From: Micromonospora saelicesensis
GTDB lineage: Bacteria > Actinomycetota > Actinomycetes > Mycobacteriales > Micromonosporaceae
DNA: 64,000 bases
Direction: 5' to 3'
Assembly: GCF_900091575.1 (NCBI RefSeq)
Contig: NZ_FMCR01000002.1
Coordinates: 589,760 to 653,759, forward strand
The position numbers were made by a program, and so were the translations under genes. This document shows positions 8,787 to 16,716 of this stretch, piece after piece. The first letter of the stretch is position 1. Each line of letters starts with the position of its first letter. A model generated the notes under the pieces. The model saw only the letters and a program-made list of their open reading frames with translations. It had not been told where the DNA came from and searched no databases.

Positions 8787-9923
8787 ATGGTGCAGCATTC
8801 GACAGGCCCACTGGCCGGCCTGCTCGTCGCGGACTTCTCCCGGATCCTCGCCGGGCCGTACGCGACGATGCTCCTGGCCGACCTGGGCGCCCAGGTGATC
8901 AAAGTGGAGAGCCCCGGTGGCGACGACACCCGCACCTGGATGCCGCCCACCCGCGACGGAGTCTCGACGTACTACCTCGGCATCAACCGCAACAAGCGGT
9001 CGGTCGCCCTGGATCTCAGGAAACCCGACGACCTGGCCACCGCGCAGGAGTTGGCCCGCCGCGCCGACGTGCTGATCGAGAACTTCCGGCCCGGTGGCCT
9101 CGCCCGGTTCGGCCTCGACTACGACACGGTCACCGCGACCAACGACAAGATCGTGTACGCGAGCATCAGCGGCTTCGGCACCGGCGCCGGTAAGGACTTC
9201 CCCGGCTACGACCTCATGGTGCAGGCCATCTCGGGCCTGATGAGCCTCACCGGCGACCCGGACGGTTCGCCGTACCGGGCCGGCATCTCCGTCTTCGACG
9301 TGATGGCCGGGCTGCACGCCAGCATCGGCATCCTCGCCGCGCTGCACCACCGTGGCGAGACCGGACGAGGCCAGCACGTCGAGGTCAACCTGCTCAGCTC
9401 GGCGCTGTCCGGGTTGGTCAACCACTCCAGCGGCTACGTCGCCGGCGGCAGCGTCCCGTTCCGGATGGGCAACGCGCACCCCAGCCTCTTCCCGTACGAG
9501 CCACTGCCCACCGCCGACGGCGAGCTGATCGTCATCGCCGGCAACGACGGGCAGTTCCGCAAGCTCTGCCAGGTGCTCGACCTGCCCGGCCTGCCCGACG
9601 ACCCGCGCTTCGGGCGCAACCAGGACCGCACTGCCAACCGCGAACAACTGCGGCCCCTGCTGGTCGAACGCCTCGCCAAGCGGACCAAGGACGAGTGGTT
9701 CCGCGACCTGCTCGCCGCCGGCGTCCCGTGCGCGCCGATCAACACCATCGACGGTGGTGTGGCGCTCGCCGAGGAGTTGGGGCTCGACCCGGTCGTCACC
9801 GTCGGAGACGTGCCCGGTGTCCGCAACCCCATCACCTTCTCCGACACCCCGGCCCGGTACGAGCTGCCGCCGCCGGGGCTCGACGAACACGGCGAGGAGA
9901 TCCGCGCGTGGCTGAAGAACTGA
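8787..9923 (+). CDS. family III CoA-transferase (CaiB/BaiF)
   Basis: This 378-residue enzyme is a full-length formyl-CoA-transferase-like protein. The N-terminal GLLVADFSRILAGPYATM is the family hallmark, and Asp142 in FPGYDLMVQAISG is the expected nucleophile that carries the acyl anhydride. Family members move CoA from one carboxylic acid to another. I start at the ATG at 8787, because the frame is open far upstream but nothing before this point resembles the family. It is the first gene of the rightward operon and overlaps the next gene by 16 bases. Pairing with a citryl-CoA-lyase-like protein suggests that its product is cleaved in a retro-Claisen step. Confidence 0.88.
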   Translation: MVQHSTGPLAGLLVADFSRILAGPYATMLLADLGAQVIKVESPGGDDTRTWMPPTRDGVSTYYLGINRNKRSVALDLRKPDDLATAQELARRADVLIENFRPGGLARFGLDYDTVTATNDKIVYASISGFGTGAGKDFPGYDLMVQAISGLMSLTGDPDGSPYRAGISVFDVMAGLHASIGILAALHHRGETGRGQHVEVNLLSSALSGLVNHSSGYVAGGSVPFRMGNAHPSLFPYEPLPTADGELIVIAGNDGQFRKLCQVLDLPGLPDDPRFGRNQDRTANREQLRPLLVERLAKRTKDEWFRDLLAAGVPCAPINTIDGGVALAEELGLDPVVTVGDVPGVRNPITFSDTPARYELPPPGLDEHGEEIRAWLKN

Positions 9924-10678
9924 GCTTCCCGACCGGGATCGGCACCTCCGACCCGGCCACCATCTCGCTGCTCGGGCAGGACCTGGCCGCCGACCTGATG
10001 GGCACTGTGGGCTTCGGCGAGCTGGCGTACTGGCTGGTCGCCGGCCGCCGTCCCACCCCGGGTGAGGTACGGGTCTTCGAGGCGGTGCTGGTGGCCCTCG
10101 CCGACCACGGCTTCACCCCGACGGCGATCGCCGCCCGGCTGACGTACCTGTCCGCGCCCGAGTCGTTGCAGGGCGCGCTCGCCGCCGGCCTGCTCGGCGG
10201 CGGCTCCCGCTTCCTCGGTGTCACCGAGGACTGTGGACGCTTCCTCGCCGACACGCTCAACCAGGCCGGCGAGGTGACCGACTACGACGCGGTGGCGCTC
10301 GACGCGGTCACCCGGGCCAAGCAGGAGCGTCGACTGGTCCCCGGGCTCGGGCACCCCGTGCACAAGGAGCAGGACCCACGCACCCCCGTGCTGATCAGGA
10401 TCGCCACCGAGGAGGGTCTGCACGGCCCGCACCTGCGGCTGTTCGAGGCGATCGGACGCGTACACCCACAGGTGCTCGGCCGCACCCTGCCGCTCAACGG
10501 CGCCGGAGTCTGCGGGGCGGCACTCGCCGACCTCGGGCTCCCGGTCGAGATGTTGCGCGGTTTCGCCCTGCTGGCCCGCGCGGCGGGGCTGCTCGGGCAC
10601 CTCGCCGAGGAGCGACGACGACCGCTCGGCATGGACATCTACCGCACCGTCGACCGCAACGCCGTCTACGAACCCTGA
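9908..10678 (+). CDS. citrate-synthase-fold protein, citryl-CoA lyase-like
   Basis: This 256-residue protein is much shorter than citrate synthase (about 370-430) and matches the single-domain citryl-CoA-lyase-like group. LVPGLGHPVHKEQDPR carries the active-site His region and LNGAGVCGAALADLG matches the family C-terminal part. The GTG at 9908 has GAGGAGA eight bases upstream, inside the CoA-transferase gene, so the two are translationally coupled. Known relatives cleave citryl-CoA to acetyl-CoA and oxaloacetate. Here a tertiary-alcohol acyl-CoA formed by the CoA-transferase is the likely substrate, but its identity is unknown. Confidence 0.75.
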   Translation: MAEELSFPTGIGTSDPATISLLGQDLAADLMGTVGFGELAYWLVAGRRPTPGEVRVFEAVLVALADHGFTPTAIAARLTYLSAPESLQGALAAGLLGGGSRFLGVTEDCGRFLADTLNQAGEVTDYDAVALDAVTRAKQERRLVPGLGHPVHKEQDPRTPVLIRIATEEGLHGPHLRLFEAIGRVHPQVLGRTLPLNGAGVCGAALADLGLPVEMLRGFALLARAAGLLGHLAEERRRPLGMDIYRTVDRNAVYEP

Positions 10679-10708
10679 TCTCCTCTTCCACCCCCGAAAG
10701 GAGCGGGA

Positions 10709-11575
10709 ATGGCCTCCATCGTCGCTGTCATCGCCTCCACCCACCACCCCTTCTACTACCGGGCCAGCACCGCCACCGGCGAGGACCGGCCACCGTTCGC
10801 CGACGAGTGGACCCGCAAGATCCTGGCGTTCCGGGAGACGTTGACCCGAGCCCGACCCGACGTGCTGGTGATGGTCGGCTCCGACCACTTCCACCAGCTC
10901 TGGCTGGACAACATGCCGCAGTTCCTGGTCGGCAAGGCGCCCTACTACGACGCCAACTGGTACAACGAGGAGCGCGAGTTCGGGCTGCCCCGGATGCTGC
11001 TCACGGGCCAGGAGGACCTGTCCGGGCACATCCTGCGGGCCGGGCTCGACGCCGGCTTCGACCTCGCGTTCAGCAACGAGCTGCGCATCGACCACAGCAT
11101 CACCTGCCCGATCATCACGCTGCGCCCCGAGGCCGACCTGCCGATCGTGCCGATCTACACCAACATCTTCGCGCCGCCGCTGCCGCAGCCGAAGCGCTTC
11201 GTCCAGCTCGGCCAGAGCATCCGCGACATCGTCGAGTCGTGGCCGTCGCACCTGCGGGTGGCCGTCATCGGCACCGGCCACCTCTCGCTCGAGCTGGGCG
11301 GCCCCCGGCAGTTCGGCCCGCACGGCCCGGACCCGGAGTTCGACCAGCGGGCCGTCGAGTGGATCGCCAACGGCGACCTGGACGAGTGCCTGCGCGAGGT
11401 CACCCTGGACAGCCTGCACTCACCGGGCAACGCCACCCACGGCTTCATGGACTTCATGCTGATGATGGGCGTGGCCGGTGCCGGCGTGAAGGCCGACTAC
11501 GTGGACACCCTCGATTTGTTCCACACCATGGAGGCGTACTTCACCTGGTATCCGAACGGAGCGCCGACGGCATGA
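10709..11575 (+). CDS. LigB-like class III extradiol dioxygenase, catalytic subunit
   Basis: This 288-residue protein matches the LigB fold of protocatechuate 4,5-dioxygenase. His12 and His60 (in GSDHFHQ) align with the two iron-binding histidines, and His129 (IDHSITCP) and His191 (GTGHLSLE) with the second-shell and acid-base histidines. The region that usually supplies the third iron ligand, a Glu after a GN motif, reads GNATHGFMD here, with Gly at the expected place. A strong AAAGGAGCGGG ribosome site precedes the ATG. The gene overlaps the LigA-like gene by ATGA, as expected for a two-subunit enzyme. Ring opening of a catechol- or gallate-like product is inferred. Confidence 0.78.
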   Translation: MASIVAVIASTHHPFYYRASTATGEDRPPFADEWTRKILAFRETLTRARPDVLVMVGSDHFHQLWLDNMPQFLVGKAPYYDANWYNEEREFGLPRMLLTGQEDLSGHILRAGLDAGFDLAFSNELRIDHSITCPIITLRPEADLPIVPIYTNIFAPPLPQPKRFVQLGQSIRDIVESWPSHLRVAVIGTGHLSLELGGPRQFGPHGPDPEFDQRAVEWIANGDLDECLREVTLDSLHSPGNATHGFMDFMLMMGVAGAGVKADYVDTLDLFHTMEAYFTWYPNGAPTA

Positions 11576-11934
11576 GCAAGTACCTGCTGAACAAGTTCCT
11601 CTTCATGGTCGACCGGGACCCGGAGCTGGTCGAGCGCTACCGCAGCGAGCCGCGCGAGCTGGTCTCCTGGTGGGAGGCCGAGTGCGCCAACACGGTGCTG
11701 AACTGCCACACCGGCGAGGCGAGCACCTGGCTGCGCTTCGCCGACGTGGAGCGCGAGGCGTTGGCCACCCATGACCACGTGAAGCTCTTCGAGCTGGGTG
11801 CGCACCCGTTCCTCACCCTGACCCTCTTCATCGCCCTCTTCGAGCGGGACAACACCGAGCCGCTGGAATACCAGAAGTCCTACGGCGCGCGGCTGGCCCA
11901 CTTCTCGATGCCGTACCCGGACATCGCGACGTGA
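11572..11934 (+). CDS. LigA-like dioxygenase small subunit
   Basis: This 120-residue helical protein resembles the alpha subunit of LigAB-type dioxygenases, with the typical beginning NKFLFMVDRDPELVERYR and a C-terminal helix pair around HPFLTLTLFIALFE. In LigAB the small subunit caps the active site of the large one and shapes substrate specificity. It overlaps the LigB-like gene at its start and the MDR gene at its end by four bases each, so the three should be made together. A similar domain occurs alone or fused in other extradiol enzymes, so the exact substrate cannot be read from it. Confidence 0.78.
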   Translation: MSKYLLNKFLFMVDRDPELVERYRSEPRELVSWWEAECANTVLNCHTGEASTWLRFADVEREALATHDHVKLFELGAHPFLTLTLFIALFERDNTEPLEYQKSYGARLAHFSMPYPDIAT

Positions 11935-12896
11935 TCCGCGCGGCAGTGCTCACCACCTGCGGCACCGCGCCGACGATCGTCGAGCGGCCGGCGCCCGTAC
12001 CGGCCGACGGTGCGGTAGCGGTCACCGTCGAGGCCGTGCCGATCACTCCGCTGGACGTGCTCTGCGCCAGCGGCACCAGCTACTTCGGCCCGCCGAGCAC
12101 CCCGTACGTGCCGGGTGTGCAGGGCGTCGGTCGGCTCGCCGACGGCACCCCGGTCTGGTTCGGCACGTCGGCCGGGATGCGCTCCGGCGTCGACGGCAGC
12201 ATGGCGACCACTGTCGCCGTGCCGACCGTCGACGTGGTGGCGCTGCCGGCCGGCGTACCGCTGACCCTGCTCGCGGCCCTCGGTCTCTCCGCGGTCGCCG
12301 CGCACGCGGCGCTGACCCACGCCGGCGGCCTGGCGGCCGGCGACCAGGTCATCGTGCTCGGCGCCGGTGGTGTGGTCGGTCAGGCCGCCGTCCAGCTCGC
12401 CGTGCTCGGCGGCGCCCGCCGCGTCATCGCCGTGGCCCGGTCGGCCGCCGCACGGGCCCGCGCCGAGGAGCTCGGTGCCGCCGTCGCGGTCCCGCTGCTC
12501 CCCGACGACGATGTCGCGTCGATGGCCGACCGGCTGCGCCACGCCGCCGACGGGCCGGTCGATCTCGTCCTCGACCCGGTCTTCGGTGTCCCGGCGGCGG
12601 CGGCGCTGCGGGTGCTGCGCCCGGGTGGGCGCCTGGTCAACCTGGGTAGCGCGGCCGGCGCGACAGCGCCCATCGAGTCGGCCGTGCTGCGCAGCGGCGC
12701 ACTGCGGATGATCGGCTACACCAACAACGGGTTGTCGACCGCCGAGCGGGCAGCGGCGCTGACCGTGGTGGCCGGGCACGCGGCGGCCGGCCGGCTCACC
12801 GTCGACCACGAGATCGTGCCGTTCGACGCCATCGCGGACGCCTGGGCCCGGCAGGACGCGGGCACCACCGCCGGCCGGATCGTCCTCGCTCTCTGA
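11931..12896 (+). CDS. MDR-superfamily oxidoreductase, quinone-reductase-like
   Basis: This 321-residue protein is a medium-chain dehydrogenase/reductase with a GroES-like N-terminal part and a nucleotide-binding motif GAGGVVGQAAVQLA at about 143-156. It lacks the cysteine-rich structural zinc loop of alcohol dehydrogenases, so a zinc-free NADPH quinone or enoyl reductase is more likely. The GTG start overlaps the LigA-like stop (GTGA), placing it last in the ring-cleavage operon. It could reduce an unsaturated or keto intermediate after ring opening. That role is inferred from position. Confidence 0.8.
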   Translation: MIRAAVLTTCGTAPTIVERPAPVPADGAVAVTVEAVPITPLDVLCASGTSYFGPPSTPYVPGVQGVGRLADGTPVWFGTSAGMRSGVDGSMATTVAVPTVDVVALPAGVPLTLLAALGLSAVAAHAALTHAGGLAAGDQVIVLGAGGVVGQAAVQLAVLGGARRVIAVARSAAARARAEELGAAVAVPLLPDDDVASMADRLRHAADGPVDLVLDPVFGVPAAAALRVLRPGGRLVNLGSAAGATAPIESAVLRSGALRMIGYTNNGLSTAERAAALTVVAGHAAAGRLTVDHEIVPFDAIADAWARQDAGTTAGRIVLAL

Positions 12897-12912
12897 GGGA
12901 GCCGGGCCCCAG

Positions 12913-12933
12913 CCAGGGATCGCGGAACCCTGG
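12913..12933 (+). terminator. small hairpin after the catabolic operon
   Basis: CCAGGG (12913-12918) and CCCTGG (12928-12933) form a perfect 6-bp stem with a nine-base loop, 17 bases after the MDR stop. It is short for a terminator and could instead be an operator upstream of the aldehyde dehydrogenase gene. Confidence 0.3.
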
Positions 12934-12980
12934 ATAGACCGCACCTGGTTGGGGTTCGGCAGCGGTGCGACGGTCGGTCC

Positions 12981-14405
12981 ATGACACCTTCCACCTACAC
13001 CGTCGCCGGCCACTGGATCGGTGGCGAGACCGTCACCGGCTCCGCCGACACCCTTCCCGTCGTCAACCCGGCCACCGGCGAGTTCGTCGCCGAGACCCCG
13101 GTCGGCACCGCCGCCGACGTCGACCGCGCCGTCGCCGCCGCCCGAGCCGCCTTCCCGGGCTGGTCGGTGACCACCCCGCAGCACCGGGCGGACGTGCTGC
13201 GCCGCCTTGGCGCCGGCCTGGCCGCCCGCACGGAGGAGATCGCCCAGGCGATCACCGCCGAGATGGGCTCTCCGATCGGTATGTCCCGGACCGCCCAGGT
13301 CGCCTTCCCGGCCGCGGTTGTCGAGTCCATCGCCGGCCTGGCCGACGACTTCGCCTGGACCGAGGAGGTCGGCAACTCGCTGATCGTCCGCGAGCCGATC
13401 GGCGTGGTCGGCGCGATCACGCCGTGGAACTTCCCGCTTCAGCAGATCGTCTCCAAGCTGGCGCCGGCCCTGCTCGCCGGTAACACGATGGTCTTCAAGC
13501 CGTCCGAGAACGCCCCGCTGACCGCGCGCATCCTCGCGGAGGTCGCCGCCGATGCCGGCGTACCGGCCGGTGTCTTCAACGTCGTCTACGGCACCGGCGC
13601 GACCGTCGGCGAGGCGATCTCCGCCCACCCGGACATCGACATGATCTCCTTCACCGGCTCCACCCGGGCGGGGCAGCGGATCTCCGCGGTGGCCGCGGCG
13701 ACCGTCAAGCGGGTCGCGCTGGAGCTGGGCGGCAAGGGCGCGAACATCATCCTCGACGACGCCGACCTGCCCGCCGCGGTCGAGCGGGGTCTCATGATGG
13801 CGTTCAGCAACGGTGGTCAGGTCTGCGGCGCGTGGCCGCGGATGCTGGTGCCCGCCTCCCGTCAGGACGAGGTCGTGGCGTTGGCCGTCGAGGCCGCGAA
13901 GCAGTACACCGTCGGCGACCCGGGCGACGAGTCCACCCGGATCGGCCCGATGGCGTCCGAGGCCCACCGGCAGAAGGTCGTCGGCTACATCGAGCGGGGC
14001 ATCACGGACGGCGCCCGGCTCGTGTTCGGCGGTCCGCAGCGGCCCGAGGGGCTGACCGTCGGGGCCTACGTCCAGCCGACGATCTTCGCCGACGTCGACC
14101 CCTCCTCCGCGATCGCCCAGGAGGAGATCTTCGGGCCGGTGCTGACGATCATTCCGTACGCCGACGAGGAGGAGGCCGTGGCCATCGCCAACGGCACGCT
14201 GTACGGCCTGACCAGCGGCGTCTTCGGTGAGCCGGAGCACGCCCTGGCGATCGCCCGGCGGCTGCGCGTGGGCCAGGTCGACGTGAACGCCGGCCACTGG
14301 AACCCGCTCGCCCCTTTCGGCGGCTACAAGCACTCCGGCAACGGCCGCGAGTTCGGCCGCTTCGGGCTGGAGGAGTTCCTGGAGACCAAGTCCATCCAGC
14401 GCTGA
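12981..14405 (+). CDS. NAD(P)-dependent aldehyde dehydrogenase
   Basis: This 474-residue protein is a full-length ALDH-superfamily enzyme. Asn150 (PWNFP), Glu248 (LELGGKGAN) and the nucleophile Cys282 (GGQVCGA) form the catalytic set, and FTGSTRAGQ binds cofactor. One oddity is that the usual Thr-Arg after the cysteine loop reads WPRMLV here. It oxidises aldehydes to acids; the substrate is not evident. It lies 84 bases after the ring-cleavage operon and could serve it, but the divergence in spacing and the following MmyB-type regulator suggest its own control. No good ribosome site is seen before the ATG. Confidence 0.88.
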   Translation: MTPSTYTVAGHWIGGETVTGSADTLPVVNPATGEFVAETPVGTAADVDRAVAAARAAFPGWSVTTPQHRADVLRRLGAGLAARTEEIAQAITAEMGSPIGMSRTAQVAFPAAVVESIAGLADDFAWTEEVGNSLIVREPIGVVGAITPWNFPLQQIVSKLAPALLAGNTMVFKPSENAPLTARILAEVAADAGVPAGVFNVVYGTGATVGEAISAHPDIDMISFTGSTRAGQRISAVAAATVKRVALELGGKGANIILDDADLPAAVERGLMMAFSNGGQVCGAWPRMLVPASRQDEVVALAVEAAKQYTVGDPGDESTRIGPMASEAHRQKVVGYIERGITDGARLVFGGPQRPEGLTVGAYVQPTIFADVDPSSAIAQEEIFGPVLTIIPYADEEEAVAIANGTLYGLTSGVFGEPEHALAIARRLRVGQVDVNAGHWNPLAPFGGYKHSGNGREFGRFGLEEFLETKSIQR

Positions 14406-14503
14406 CCGCACGGGACGGCCCGGGAGGCGGAACACCCTGCCGGGTCTCCCCTGTTGCACTCGATGCGCCGGTCGACAGCCGGCACGCAGTGATCGGAGAC
14501 ACC

Positions 14504-15337
14504 GTGGACCGCGCCCAACTCGCCAGCTTCCTGCGCACCCGCCGCGAGGCGCTCCAGCCCGAGGACGTCGGGTTGCCCCGGGGCCCGCGCCGGCGCACCG
14601 GAGGGCTGCGCCGCGAGGAAGTCGCCACGTTGAGCGGAATGTCCACCGACTACTACAGCCGGTTGGAGCAGCAGCGCGGGCCGCACCCCTCGGAGCAGAT
14701 GCTCGCCGCCCTGGCCCGGGGCCTGCGGCTCACTCTCGCCGAACGGGACCACCTGTTCCAGCTCGCCGGTTACGCCGTTCCGCGCCGCGCGGTGCGGGCC
14801 GACCACGTGAACCCGGGAATGATGCGCATCCTCGACCGGATGCACGACACCCCGGCCCAGGTGGTGAACCACCTCGGCGAGACCCTGGCGCAGACCGCGC
14901 CGGCCGTCGCCCTGCTCGGTGACGAGACCCGGTACACCGGGTTGGCGCGCAGCGCGCATTACCGCTGGTTCACCGATCCGATGGCACGGCGGCTGCACCC
15001 GGCGCAGGATCACCAGACGCAGAGTCGCCTGCTCGTGGCGCACCTGCACGCGGCGTACACCCGCGACGGGCGCGGCTCGCGGGCCGCCGCGCTCGTCGAC
15101 GACCTGCTGGCCAGGAGCCCGGAGTTCGCGCAGCTGTGGCGGGAGCACCCGGTCCCCGCCGGCTACTGCCCGCCCAAGCACTTCGTGCACCCGGAGGTCG
15201 GGGCGTTGGAGCTGCACTGCCAGACGCTGGTGGACCCCGACCAGTCACAGACGCTGTTGGTCTTCACGGCCGTGCCCGGGTCGCCGAGCGACGAGAAGCT
15301 GCGCCTGCTCGCCGTCATCGGCGGCCAGCTCGTCTGA
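14504..15337 (+). CDS. XRE-family regulator with MmyB-like ligand domain
   Basis: This 277-residue regulator has an N-terminal helix-turn-helix (LRREEVATLSGMSTDYYSRL, about residues 40-60, a highly typical signature). A C-terminal MmyB-type PAS-like domain follows, with RWFTDP and a closing LVFTAVPGSPSDEKLRLL. I choose the GTG at 14504, since GGAG lies five bases upstream; an in-frame GTG at 14489 lacks a site. Members usually repress or activate a neighbouring dehydrogenase gene, so the aldehyde dehydrogenase 98 bases upstream is its most likely target. It converges with the AraC gene, with six bases between stops and no clear terminator. Confidence 0.82.
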   Translation: MDRAQLASFLRTRREALQPEDVGLPRGPRRRTGGLRREEVATLSGMSTDYYSRLEQQRGPHPSEQMLAALARGLRLTLAERDHLFQLAGYAVPRRAVRADHVNPGMMRILDRMHDTPAQVVNHLGETLAQTAPAVALLGDETRYTGLARSAHYRWFTDPMARRLHPAQDHQTQSRLLVAHLHAAYTRDGRGSRAAALVDDLLARSPEFAQLWREHPVPAGYCPPKHFVHPEVGALELHCQTLVDPDQSQTLLVFTAVPGSPSDEKLRLLAVIGGQLV

Positions 15338-15343
15338 CCGAGA

Positions 15344-16147
15344 TCAGCTCGGGCGGGGGTAGCGGGCCGGGCTGACGCCCAGGTAGCGCCGAAAGTGGCG
15401 GGTCAGGTGCGCCTGGTCGAAGAACCCGGCCGCGACAGCGGTCTCGACGGGCCGCTGCCCGGCGAGGAGCAGGCGACGCGCCAGCTCGACCCGACGGCCG
15501 GTCAGGTACGTGTGCGGTGGCACGCCGTGCACCTGGGTGAACGTCCGGACCAGGTGGGTCGGGTGGGCGTGCAGCAGCTGCGCGGCCTCCCCCAGCGTGA
15601 CGCCCTCGACGGTCCGGGCGTCCAGCAGCTCCCGTAGTCGCACCGCGAGGCCGCGCCCCGGGGGCTGGCCACCGGCCGGGGAGCGCTGGCGGAGCTGGCG
15701 GCGTAGCCGGTCCAGGATGAACGCGAGCCGGCTCTCGGCCTCGAACTCGTCGCCGGGTGTGGCGAGCACGTGGTGCAGGTGGTGGACCCGGTCGCGCAGC
15801 TGCGGATCGGCCAGGTCCGGCTCGTCGACGGCCCGGCCGACCAGCTCGGCGTCGAGCGCCGAGGTGTCGAGGTACAGGACCCGCTTGCGGAAGCCGTCCG
15901 GTGTGGCGGAGCTGCCGTCGTGCGGCACGTACGGCGGCAGCAGGGTGACCGACGTGCGCAACGCGCCGTGCCGGTGCCGGTCCAGGTCGAAGTGGACCGC
16001 GCCGTCGTCGACGATCAGCAGCGTCCACACCTCGTGGATGTGCCGGGGGTAGGCGTGGTCGACGAAATGGGCGTGGAAGACCTCGGCGACCCCGGCTACC
16101 GCGGGTCGCCACGCTCTGACGTGCGAGCCGGCCGGGCGGGTGGCCAC
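15344..16147 (-). CDS. AraC-family transcriptional regulator
   Basis: This 267-residue protein has an N-terminal cupin-like effector domain (HIHEVWTLLIVDDG, then LLPPYVPHDG) and a C-terminal double helix-turn-helix of the AraC type (LGEAAQLLHAHPTHLVRTF, then FFDQAHLTRHFRRYLGVSP). The GTG at 16147 is preferred over a TTG 15 bases upstream, although neither has a strong ribosome site. It is divergent from the DUF2000 gene with only 50 bases between the starts. This arrangement with DUF2000 is common in actinobacteria and suggests direct control of that gene. Confidence 0.85.
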   Translation of the reverse strand: MATRPAGSHVRAWRPAVAGVAEVFHAHFVDHAYPRHIHEVWTLLIVDDGAVHFDLDRHRHGALRTSVTLLPPYVPHDGSSATPDGFRKRVLYLDTSALDAELVGRAVDEPDLADPQLRDRVHHLHHVLATPGDEFEAESRLAFILDRLRRQLRQRSPAGGQPPGRGLAVRLRELLDARTVEGVTLGEAAQLLHAHPTHLVRTFTQVHGVPPHTYLTGRRVELARRLLLAGQRPVETAVAAGFFDQAHLTRHFRRYLGVSPARYPRPS

Positions 16148-16197
16148 GCTAAGAACGTACAAGACCGGGAGGCGTGGGGGCGGGCAGGCTCGACGGC

Positions 16198-16620
16198 ATG
16201 ACCGAACCGATCCGCTTTCCCACCAAGATCGCCGTACTGCTCCGCAACGACCTGGCGAGCTGGCAACGCCTGAACGTCACGGCTTTCCTGGTCAGCGGCA
16301 TCGCGAGCACCCTGCCGGAGCTGGTCGGCGAGGAGTACCGCGACGCGGACGGCACCAGTTACCTGCCGATGTTCGGCCAGCCGGTGCTGGTCTTCGCCGG
16401 GGATCGGGCGACGTTGGTCGGCGCGCACACGCGCGCCCTCGCCCGTGGCCTGCGGCTGGCGATCTTCACGTCCGAGCTGTTCGCCACCGGCAACGACCGG
16501 GACAACCGTGCCGCCGTCGAGGCGGTCGGACGGGAGAAGCTCGACCTGGTGGGCCTGGCGCTGCACGCGCCGCGCAACGTGGTGGACAAGGTGCTCAAGG
16601 GTGCGTCCATGCACCCGTAA
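16198..16620 (+). CDS. DUF2000 family protein
   Basis: This 140-residue cytoplasmic protein matches DUF2000, a family related in fold to peptidyl-tRNA hydrolase II, with KIAVLLRNDLASWQRLNV at the start and the middle motif PMFGQPVLVFAGD. No activity is established for the family to my knowledge. It is transcribed divergently from the AraC regulator, which is probably its controller. The ATG at 16198 is chosen over an upstream in-frame GTG at 16174 because the family typically begins shortly before the KIAVLL strand. Confidence 0.72.
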   Translation: MTEPIRFPTKIAVLLRNDLASWQRLNVTAFLVSGIASTLPELVGEEYRDADGTSYLPMFGQPVLVFAGDRATLVGAHTRALARGLRLAIFTSELFATGNDRDNRAAVEAVGREKLDLVGLALHAPRNVVDKVLKGASMHP

Positions 16621-16643
16621 CGGCATCCGTGGCGACGAAGACA

Positions 16644-16672
16644 TTGATATCGGTGTGTATGGCTGCAATGAT
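16644..16672 (+). promoter_or_regulatory. candidate promoter of the alginate-lyase-type gene
   Basis: TTGATA (16644-16649) and AATGAT (16667-16672) are 17 bases apart in an unusually AT-rich stretch for this genome. GTGTG and CACAC arms flank the -10 region and could be an operator. The start codon lies 44 bases downstream, preceded by GGAAGGA. Confidence 0.45.
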
Positions 16673-16716
16673 TAACACACTTTACAATTGTTTCGCCGCC
16701 CCGGAAGGACCCCCAC

